Shown here: in pieces, positions 57,280 through 64,000 of the stretch
How the letters are laid out: every line of letters starts with the position of its first letter
How positions within the stretch are numbered: position 1 is the stretch's first letter
Origin: JAEUMW01 sp963734295
Lineage (GTDB): Bacteria > Pseudomonadota > Gammaproteobacteria > Burkholderiales > JAEUMW01
Length of the DNA: 64,000 bases
Assembly: GCA_963734295.1 (NCBI GenBank)
Contig: CAVTGS010000026.1
Coordinates: forward strand, 19,380 to 83,379
Reading direction: 5' to 3'
Program-made: the position numbers and the translations under genes
The notes under the pieces: model-generated
What the model was told of the DNA's origin: nothing
Database searches by the model: none
The model's input: the letters and a program-made list of their open reading frames with translations, nothing else

Positions 57280-59462
57280 GTGCCCGAGAGCTGCAGCACC
57301 AGGCCCGCCAGGGGTGGCAGGTCGATCACCAGCGAATCGGGCAGCCCCATCCACGAAACGCCCGACGTTCCGATGAGTCCGGCGTTGCCCAGATTCGAGC
57401 CGCCGTAGTACGCGGAATCGCTGTTTACGACCTCACGGTAGGTGCCGCCGGCGGGGACGCCGATCTGGTAGCCATGGCGCGGCACCGGCGTGAAGTTCAG
57501 CACGACCACGACGAACGATCCGTCGCGCGCGCGCCGCTGAAAGCTCACCACCGACTGGTCGGCGTCGTGACAGTCGATCCACGAAAACCCCTCTTGCGAG
57601 AAATCAAGCTCGTGCAGCGCCGGACAATCCCGGTACAGCACGTTGAGATCGTGGACCAACTGCTTCATGCCGGCATGGATCGGTATCGACGACTGTCCCC
57701 ACTCGAGCTCCCATTGCACCTGCCACTCGCGGCCCTGCCCAAACTCGTTGCCCATGAAGTTCAGTTTCTTGCCGGGGCAAGTTGTCTGGTACAGCGCAAG
57801 CAGGCGCAGGTTCGCGAACTGCTGCCACCCGTCACCCGGCATCTTGCCGATGAGCGAACCCTTCCCGTGCACGACCTCGTCATGGGAGAGCGGCAGCACA
57901 AAGTTCTCGGTGTAGGCGTATACCTGAACGAAGGTGAGCAGCTCGTGGTAAAAGCGCCGATAGACCGGATCGCGTCGCATGTATGACAACGTGTCATTCA
58001 TCCAACCCATGTTCCACTTCATGGAAAAGCCGAGACCCCCGACGTAGACCGGCCGCGATACCATCGGCCACGCGGTCGACTCCTCCGCGAAGGTCAGCGC
58101 CCCGGGAAACTGGTCGTGGACCATGACGTTCAACTCGCGCAGAAAGGCGATGGCTTCGAGATTCTCGCGCCCGCCGTAGCGGTTGGGCAGCCAATCGCCC
58201 GCCTTGCGAGAGTAGTCGAGGTAAAGCATTGCCGCGACCGCGTCCACCCGCAGCCCGTCGATGTGGAATTCCGAGAGCCAGTAGTGGGCGCTGGCGAGGA
58301 GAAAGCTCTTGACCTCGTTGCGCCCGAAGTTGAACACGTGGGTGCCCCATTCCCGGTGCAGACCCAAACGTGGGTCCGCGTGCTCGTACAGTGCGGTTCC
58401 GTCGAAATAGGCGAGGGCCCACGCGTCGGAGGTGAAGTGCGCGGGCACCCAGTCCAGGATGACACCGATGGCCGCCTCGTGGCAGGCATCCACGAAGCGG
58501 CGCAGCCCGTCAGGATCGCCGTGGCGGCTGGTCGGCGCGAAGTAGCCGGTGGTCTGGTAGCCCCACGACTCGTCGAGGGGATGCTCCGAGACGGGCAATA
58601 GCTCGATGTGCGTGTAGCCCATCTCTCGGACGTACGGCACGAGCGCAGCGGCGAGCTCGTCGTAGGTGTAGAAGCGCCCATCCGGATGGCGTCGCCACGA
58701 GCCCGCGTGCACTTCGTAGATATTGATCGGCGCGTGCAGCCAGTCCCACGCCGCGCGACGGGCCATCCAGTCGCTGTCCTGCCATACATGGGCGGTGGGC
58801 GGGCAGGTGTGTCCCGCCGTGCCCGGGCGCAGCTCGAACGCCTGACCGTAGGGATCGAACTTGACCGCCACCTGGCCGGTGTGGCGGTTGCGAATCTCGA
58901 ACTTGTACAGGCTGCCGGCCGGCAGCTCGGGAATAAAGAGCTCCCAGACGCCGCTCGAACTGCGGCTCGTCATGGGATGTACGCGCCCATCCCAGCGGTT
59001 GAAGTCGCCCACCACCGAGACCCGCTCCGCGTTCGGCGCCCATACGGCGAAGCGGAACCCGGTCACGCCTTCGACTTCGATCTGCTGCGCACCGAGTGCC
59101 CGATACGCCTGGTGAAAACGACCTTCGTTGAAAAGATAGAGGTCATGCTCGGTCAGCGTAGGCGGGAACGCGTAAGGGTCGTGTGCAATGCGCACGCTGT
59201 CGCCTGCTTCCGTCCTCAGGCGATAGCGAGGGGGCAGGCCGGTCCCGCGCCACTCGAAGAGGCCGACGATCCCGGTGGCAGTCATCGGGCACCAGCCCTC
59301 GGGCGTCTCGATGGACATCGCGTCGGCGTCGGGGTTGAATGCGCGCACGACCTGCCGGCCAGCTCTTGCGCGAAGACCGAGCAAGGCCCGCGGATCGTGC
59401 AGCCGCGCCTCGAGCAGGCGCTGCGCAAGTTGATTGACTTCGGTGGGGAGGTCGTGTTTCAT
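57276..59462 (-). CDS. glgB: 1,4-alpha-glucan branching enzyme
   Basis: 728 residues, intact. Introduces alpha-1,6 branches into glycogen. It has an N-terminal region and a CBM48 domain (about 130-215, RVSVVGDFNRWDGRVHPM), then a GH13 barrel with LPVSEHPLDESWGYQTTGYF, nucleophile Asp in EFHIDGLRVDAVAAMLYLDY, acid Glu in TFAEESTAWPMV, and PLSHDEVVHGKGSLIG. A beta-sandwich C-terminus follows. The start has no clear Shine-Dalgarno and the predicted promoter leaves only a 12-base leader. Divergent from glgC; last codons overlap the palindromic element. Confidence 0.95.
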   Translation of the reverse strand: MKHDLPTEVNQLAQRLLEARLHDPRALLGLRARAGRQVVRAFNPDADAMSIETPEGWCPMTATGIVGLFEWRGTGLPPRYRLRTEAGDSVRIAHDPYAFPPTLTEHDLYLFNEGRFHQAYRALGAQQIEVEGVTGFRFAVWAPNAERVSVVGDFNRWDGRVHPMTSRSSSGVWELFIPELPAGSLYKFEIRNRHTGQVAVKFDPYGQAFELRPGTAGHTCPPTAHVWQDSDWMARRAAWDWLHAPINIYEVHAGSWRRHPDGRFYTYDELAAALVPYVREMGYTHIELLPVSEHPLDESWGYQTTGYFAPTSRHGDPDGLRRFVDACHEAAIGVILDWVPAHFTSDAWALAYFDGTALYEHADPRLGLHREWGTHVFNFGRNEVKSFLLASAHYWLSEFHIDGLRVDAVAAMLYLDYSRKAGDWLPNRYGGRENLEAIAFLRELNVMVHDQFPGALTFAEESTAWPMVSRPVYVGGLGFSMKWNMGWMNDTLSYMRRDPVYRRFYHELLTFVQVYAYTENFVLPLSHDEVVHGKGSLIGKMPGDGWQQFANLRLLALYQTTCPGKKLNFMGNEFGQGREWQVQWELEWGQSSIPIHAGMKQLVHDLNVLYRDCPALHELDFSQEGFSWIDCHDADQSVVSFQRRARDGSFVVVVLNFTPVPRHGYQIGVPAGGTYREVVNSDSAYYGGSNLGNAGLIGTSGVSWMGLPDSLVIDLPPLAGLVLQLSGT

Positions 59463-59480
59463 GAGCGAAAAACCAGAGGC

Positions 59481-59507
59481 ATTATAGCTGTAGTCCCGGG
59501 AGGTCAG
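59481..59507 (-). promoter_or_regulatory. Predicted glgB promoter
   Basis: Minus strand: perfect -10 TATAAT (59481-59486), -35-like CTGACC (59502-59507) with a short 15-bp spacer. The leader would be about 12 bases with no Shine-Dalgarno. Confidence 0.4.
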
Positions 59508-59576
59508 GCTCGCGTTCTAACGGCGAGCGCTGCAAATCTGTAACCGATCGAACATCCAAGCAAGGACACGCAAACG

Positions 59577-60855
59577 GTGACGCCCGAATCCGCACCCCGA
59601 TTCATCAGTCTGCTTACCAAGAACACTTACGGCATGGTGCTTGCGGGCGGCCGGGGGAGTCGCCTGTCGCACCTGACCGACTGGCGCGCCAAGCCGGGCG
59701 TGCCCTTCGGCGGCAAGTTCCGGATCATCGACTTCGTACTGTCGAACTGCGTGAACTCGGGCATCCGCCGCATCGGCGTGCTGACCCAGTACAAGTCTCA
59801 CAGCCTGATTCGCCACATCCAGCTCGGCTGGTCGTTCCTCGCGGGCCAGTTCAAGGAGTTCGTCGAGCTGATGCCGGCCCAGCAGCGGATCGAGGAGCTA
59901 TGGTATCAGGGCACGGCGGACGCTGTATTCCAGAACATCGACATCCTGCGCGAGTTCGATCCGGACTACGTACTGATCCTGGCCGGCGATCACATCTACA
60001 AGATGGACTACGGGAAGCTGCTCGCTTACCACGTGGCGAAAGCGGCCGACGTGACACTGGCCTGCATCGAGGTCCCGCGTATGGATGCGACAGCCTTCGG
60101 TGTCATCCACGTGGACGAAGATATGCGCGTCGTGGAATTCGTGGAGAAACCGCCCCAGCCGCCCCACATCCCCGGCCATCCTGACAAGGCGCTCGCCAGC
60201 ATGGGCATCTACGTCTTCAACGCGCGCTTCCTGTTCGAGCAACTGGTGCGGGATGCCGACGATCCCGATTCGAGTCATGACTTCGGTAAGGACATCATCC
60301 CCCACGTCATCGACCGGTTTCGCGTTTACGCGCAAGGCTTCGGCGATAGCTGCGTGAACATGGTGGCCGGAGTGCCCTACTGGCGTGACGTCGGGACCGT
60401 GGACGCCTACTGGGAGGCGAACCTCGAGCTGACCAAGGTGGTGCCCGATCTCAACATGTACGACGAGGAGTGGCCGATCTGGACTCACCAGGAGCAGTTG
60501 CCGCCGGCGAAGTTCGTGTTCGACGATGAGGAGCGGCGGGGCATGGCGGTCGATTCGCTCGTGTCCGGCGGCTGCATCATCAGCGGCGCGGTGGTGCGGC
60601 GCTCGCTTGCTCTTCTCGGACGTGCGCGTCAACAGCTACAGCGAGATCGAGGATTCGGTGATCCTGCCGAAAGTCGATGTCGGGCGATATGTCACCCTCA
60701 AGCGCTGCGTGATCGACAAGAACTGCCGCATCCCGGAGGGTCTCGAGGTCGGCGTAAACCTGGCCGAGGACCGCCGGCGCTTCCACGTTACGGACCAGGG
60801 CATCACGCTGGTGACGCCCGAGATGCTCGGTCAGCCGGTGCACCAGGTGCGCTGA
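59577..60855 (+). CDS. glgC: Glucose-1-phosphate adenylyltransferase, one frameshift
   Basis: Makes ADP-glucose, the committed step of glycogen synthesis. About 425 residues once one extra T near 60,605 (CTG read as CTTG) is removed. N-terminal nucleotidyltransferase: GMVLAGGRGSRLSHLTDWRA, PGVPFGGKFRIIDFVLSNC, SLIRHIQLGW and YVLILAGDHIYKMDYGKLL. The C-terminal beta-helix has SYSEIEDSVILPKVDVGRY. The GTG start at 59577 is used because the N-terminus before RFISLLTKNTYG suits the family. The gene is divergent from glgB and followed 8 bp later by a GH57 gene, so both may be one transcript. Confidence 0.93.
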
Positions 60856-60862
60856 AGCCGCC

Positions 60863-62578
60863 ATGCAGCCGCCTCGCCTGGACTTCGTCCTGCTCTGGCA
60901 CATGCATCAGCCGGATTACCGGGACTACGCTACCGGCGAGTTCACGCTGCCGTGGGTCTATCTCCATGCGCTGAAGGACTATTCGGACATGGCCGCCTAC
61001 CTGGAGGCCCATCCCGGCCTGCGCGCGGTCGTGAACTTCGTGCCGATCCTGCTCGATCAGATCGAGGACTACGCCGAGCAGCTCACGTCGGGCAGGCTGC
61101 GCGATCCGCTGCTGCGGCTCCTCGCGCGCGAGAACCTCGACGACCTTACCGACCAGGAACGCCGCCTGGTGCTCGATAGCTGCTGGCACGCCAATCACTC
61201 GCGCATGATCGAGCCGTTTCCGGTGTATCGCACGCTGAAACAGATCTTCAGCCTGGTCGAGGAGCAGGGCGAGGGCGCGCTTTCGTACCTGTCCGGCCAA
61301 TATCTCGCCGATCTCCTCACCTGGTACCACATCGCCTGGACGGGCGAGACGGTCCGCCGCAACAATGCCCTGGTACCGCAGCTGCTCTCGAAGGCCGAGC
61401 GCTTCAGTCTCGCCGACCGCCGCGCGCTGCTCAACCTCATCCGCGACACGATTTGCGGCCTGATCCCGCGCTATCGCAAGCTGTCCGAAGGCGGTCGGGT
61501 CGAGCTCTCGTCCACGCCGCACTTCCATCCCCTGGCGCCGCTCTTGATCGACTTCGGCGCTGCCCGCGACACCCTGCCGGACGCGCTTCTGCCCGTCGCG
61601 CCGAGGTATCCCGGTGGGCGCAGTCGGGTGGCGTTCCACGTGAAGTCGGCGATCGCCAGCCACACGGCCCGCTTCGGCCGCGCGCCACGGGGCGTATGGC
61701 CGGCGGAAGGCGCGATCTCGCAGCCTGTGCTGGAGGAGCTTGCGGACCAGGGGATCAAGTGGATCGCGAGCGGCGAGGGCGTGCTCGGCAACTCCTTGCG
61801 CTACGGGGCGCGCGAGGCCGGAACCAAGCTCGAGTGGCTATACCGGCCGTGGCGGGTGAGCGGTGCCGGCAGTGACGTCGCCTGCTTTTTTCGCGACGAC
61901 AGATTGTCCGATCTGATCGGCTTCGAGTACTGCCGCTGGCACGGGGCCGACGCCGCCGCACACTTCGTCGGGGAGCTCGAGGCGATCGCGCGGTCGGCCA
62001 AGGAGGGCGAGGTGCCGATCGTGTCGGTCATCCTGGATGGGGAGAACGCATGGGAGTTCTACCCCTATAACGGGTATTACTTTCTGACGGAGCTGTATGG
62101 CCGGCTTCAGGCGCATCCCTTCATCCGCACGACCACTTTCGGGGAATGGCTGGATGAAGCACCGCGCGCGACCCGGCCGCGCGCGGCGACGGGCCGGCTC
62201 CTCGGCCTCGTGGCCGGGAGCTGGGTCTACGGCAATCTGGCCACCTGGATCGGGGCAGGAGAAAAGAATCATGCCTGGGATCTGCTCGCGCAAGCGAAAC
62301 AGAGCTACGACCTCGTGATGGCGAGCGGCCGGCTCACCGAGCGCGAGCAGGAGGCCGCGTCGGTACAGCTCGCCTCGTGCGAGAGCTCGGATTGGTTCTG
62401 GTGGTTCGGCGACTACAATCCCGCGCATTCGGTGGCGAGCTTCGACCGCCTCTTCCGGCAGAATCTCGCGCACCTCTACCGGCTGCTCCAGCTCCCGGTC
62501 CCCGACGCACTGGCCCATCCCATCAGCGTCGGCGGCGGCGCGCCCGAGGCGGGCGGCGCGATGCGGCGCTCTTCGTGA
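60863..62578 (+). CDS. GH57 glycoside hydrolase (amylase/glucanotransferase type)
   Basis: 571 residues, intact, cytoplasmic. The GH57 barrel opens with FVLLWHMHQPDYRDYATGEF. The nucleophile region is GVWPAEGAISQPVLEELADQ (Glu) and the acid is in VSVILDGENAWEFYPYNGYY (Asp); IKWIASGEGVLGNSLRYG follows the former. These enzymes act on alpha-1,4-glucans (4-alpha-glucanotransferase, amylopullulanase or alternative branching enzymes). It starts 8 bp after glgC. It may remodel glycogen alongside the GH13 branching enzyme. The precise activity cannot be read from sequence. Confidence 0.88.
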   Translation: MQPPRLDFVLLWHMHQPDYRDYATGEFTLPWVYLHALKDYSDMAAYLEAHPGLRAVVNFVPILLDQIEDYAEQLTSGRLRDPLLRLLARENLDDLTDQERRLVLDSCWHANHSRMIEPFPVYRTLKQIFSLVEEQGEGALSYLSGQYLADLLTWYHIAWTGETVRRNNALVPQLLSKAERFSLADRRALLNLIRDTICGLIPRYRKLSEGGRVELSSTPHFHPLAPLLIDFGAARDTLPDALLPVAPRYPGGRSRVAFHVKSAIASHTARFGRAPRGVWPAEGAISQPVLEELADQGIKWIASGEGVLGNSLRYGAREAGTKLEWLYRPWRVSGAGSDVACFFRDDRLSDLIGFEYCRWHGADAAAHFVGELEAIARSAKEGEVPIVSVILDGENAWEFYPYNGYYFLTELYGRLQAHPFIRTTTFGEWLDEAPRATRPRAATGRLLGLVAGSWVYGNLATWIGAGEKNHAWDLLAQAKQSYDLVMASGRLTEREQEAASVQLASCESSDWFWWFGDYNPAHSVASFDRLFRQNLAHLYRLLQLPVPDALAHPISVGGGAPEAGGAMRRSS

Positions 62579-62672
62579 GCGCGCGCGAAACTTTTCTCGC
62601 GATCCGGCGGTCACTGGACTACCATCCCACGACGGCGCCACCGTGCCGTTTTACCCTCGAGGAGTCCCCGTC

Positions 62673-62822
62673 ATGAAACGTCTGCTCGCCCTCATTGCCG
62701 CGCTCGGTCTTGCCCTGTCATCCGCCGCCTATGCCGGGGACGGCGCGGGTTGCTCCGAGAAGGCGAAGGCCGAAAAGAACAAGACCAGCACGCTGGTCGA
62801 GCCGGCGCCTGAGATGCGGTAG
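62673..62822 (+). CDS. Small secreted protein
   Basis: 49 residues: a signal peptide (MKRLLALIAALGLALSSAAY, cleaved after AYA) and a short charged mature part (GDGAGCSEKAKAEKNKTSTL) with one cysteine. GAGGAG lies 8 bases before the ATG, and a strong terminator follows 27 bases after the stop, so it looks like a genuine, separate transcription unit. The function is unknown; the single cysteine could attach to heme, metal or a partner. Confidence 0.65.
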   Translation: MKRLLALIAALGLALSSAAYAGDGAGCSEKAKAEKNKTSTLVEPAPEMR

Positions 62823-62848
62823 CACACCCGGTCGGTCGCTAGAGCCCG

Positions 62849-62879
62849 AAAGCCCGTGGCATTTGCTGCGGGCTTTTTT
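62849..62879 (+). terminator. Rho-independent terminator of the small secreted gene
   Basis: AAAGCCCG, 12-base loop, CGGGCTTT followed by TTT (62849-62879). The stem is 8 bp with a T-run; position directly after the small secreted gene. Confidence 0.85.
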
Positions 62880-62960
62880 GTTGGCCGGGGGGAACCAGCG
62901 GAGCAGGCAGCGCCACGTCGTTGCCCCTCCGGCGTCTAATCTTCGACGGCGGTCGCGGCT

Positions 62961-63899
62961 ATGTTTGTTCACATCCTGACCCTCACCGCGCCGCTCTTCC
63001 TGCTGGTACTGGTCGGATACGCTCTCTCCAAGTGGGGCGGCTGGCCCAAGGCGGCCTCCGATGCGCTGACCCGCTTTGTCTTCTCCCTGGCGGTGCCGAC
63101 GCTGCTGTTCCGAATGATGGGCGATTTCTCGCGGCTGCCGACGCCGCGTCCGGAACTGCTCGTCGCGTTCTTCGGAAGTTGCCTCCTCGTCTTCATACTG
63201 GGCCGCGTCGTGGCGCGCTTCGTGTTCCGGATGGATGGCGTGGCGCAGTCCGTCTTCGCGCTGGGGGGCATCTTTTCGAACAACGTGCTCCTGGGCGTAC
63301 CCCTCGCGAAGATCACCCTCGGCGACGAATCGATTCCGGCCGTGTCGCTGGTGCTGCTGTTCAACGCGCTGATCCTTTGGACGCTGGTGACCGTTTCGGT
63401 GGAATGGGCGCGGCATCGCGCGCCCACGTGGACGGCACTGGGTCGGACGGCGAAAGGTGTGGCGACGAACCCGATCGTCGCGAGCATCATCGTTGGGACT
63501 GCCTTCGGCTTTACAGGCCTCGCCCTCCCCACGATGGTGGACCAGACCCTCGCGCTCGTGGGTCAGGCGGCCGTGCCGCTGTCGCTGATCGCCCTCGGGA
63601 TGGGGCTCGCCGAGTATGGCGCACGGGAGGGCTGGCACCAGAGCATGACCATCTGCGCGCTCAAGCTTGCCGTGCAGCCCATCGTCGTGTTCCTGCTGGC
63701 GCGTGCCCTGGCACTGCCGCCCCTGGAAACGCGGGTGGTCGTGATGCTCGCGTCCCTGCCGGTGGGCGCGAACGTCTACCTCATGTCACGGCAGTTCGGG
63801 GTGCTCGAGGGACCGATAGCGTCGAGCCTCGTCATCTCCACCGCGCTGGCGGCTGCGACGACGCCCGTCGTGCTTGCACTGACGAGCGTTTCGCCTTGA
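62961..63899 (+). CDS. AEC-family transporter (auxin efflux carrier type)
   Basis: 312 residues, ten membrane segments, inner membrane. N-terminus FVHILTLTAPLFLLVLVGYA; the family's two five-helix halves are seen, with a broken-helix Asn-Asn (GIFSNNVLLGVPLAKITLG) in the first and ALGMGLAEYG and SLPVGANVYLMSRQFGVLEG in the second. Bacterial members carry malonate, 2-oxoacids or similar anions. No operon partner; substrate unknown. The ATG at 62961 has no strong ribosome site. Confidence 0.88.
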   Translation: MFVHILTLTAPLFLLVLVGYALSKWGGWPKAASDALTRFVFSLAVPTLLFRMMGDFSRLPTPRPELLVAFFGSCLLVFILGRVVARFVFRMDGVAQSVFALGGIFSNNVLLGVPLAKITLGDESIPAVSLVLLFNALILWTLVTVSVEWARHRAPTWTALGRTAKGVATNPIVASIIVGTAFGFTGLALPTMVDQTLALVGQAAVPLSLIALGMGLAEYGAREGWHQSMTICALKLAVQPIVVFLLARALALPPLETRVVVMLASLPVGANVYLMSRQFGVLEGPIASSLVISTALAAATTPVVLALTSVSP

Positions 63900-63959
63900 T
63901 CGAGCCGGGTCCAGCCGCTCCGCGCTGTGATGCATCTGGTGGAACATGCGGCAGAGCAG

Positions 63960-63987
63960 GTGCGAGCCGTGCATGCACGGCTCGCAC
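63960..63987. repeat. Perfect 28-bp palindrome after the AEC gene
   Basis: GTGCGAGCCGTGCA and its exact reverse complement TGCACGGCTCGCAC, no loop, 61 bp after the AEC stop. No T-run, so it is not a classical terminator. It could be a repetitive extragenic palindrome or a binding site. The window ends 13 bp later. Confidence 0.5.
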
Positions 63988-64000
63988 GGCCTACTACGTT

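Overview
The window looks like the chromosome of a high-GC betaproteobacterium. Support comes from a tmRNA with tag ANDDRYALAA, a paired cyanophycin synthetase locus with its associated ABC transporter and DUF1854 protein, a lysS-prfB-recJ-rpfE block, LolC/LolD, MnmC and a diheme cytochrome c4. No rRNA, CRISPR array, phage or complete insertion sequence was seen.

Layout. 1-5194 (minus): a heavily frameshifted cyclic beta-1,2-glucan synthase that runs off the left edge. 5.3-7.4 kb: DUF3422 protein and shortened stress-type small genes (BON, GlsB-like). 7.97-12.6 kb (minus): a five-gene operon of type III polyketide synthase, methyltransferase, FAD oxidoreductase, acyl carrier protein and ketosynthase, bordered by a 5'-truncated OsmC remnant and a 5'-truncated EamA transporter remnant. 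13-18.5 kb (minus): lysS, prfB with its programmed frameshift, recJ, rpfE homologue. 18.5-28 kb: YjbQ, lolCD, small secreted or hypothetical genes, a fatty acid desaturase, mnmC and a phosphodiesterase. 28.2-36.9 kb (minus): an NAD(P)-linked 2-oxoacid oxidoreductase operon, PPK2, a ClC channel and cytochrome c4. 37-45 kb: two cyanophycin synthetases (minus) with the divergent transporter and DUF1854 genes (plus). 45-54.4 kb: VanZ-like protein, LysR regulator, esterase, RTX-type secreted protein, shortened DUF421 protein, CPA1 antiporter, HAD/P-loop fusion and polyphosphate glucokinase. 54.5-64 kb: tmRNA, GGDEF protein, a roughly 183-bp palindromic element, glgB, glgC, a GH57 enzyme and an AEC permease.

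How the genes fit together. Reserve polymers recur: cyanophycin (two synthetases plus accessory genes), polyphosphate (PPK2 and polyphosphate glucokinase), glycogen (glgB, glgC, GH57) and cyclic glucan. The polyketide operon resembles phenolic-lipid pathways (type III PKS, methyltransferase and FAD hydroxylase) but carries its own ACP and ketosynthase.

Data quality. Many conserved genes are out of frame. In every gene followed through, each break moves the frame in the direction expected for one extra base, for example seven times in lysS, seven in the second cyanophycin synthetase and about seven in the ABC transporter. I treat these mainly as insertion errors in the sequence and give the reconstructed gene extents. 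Genuine truncations are called pseudogenes separately.
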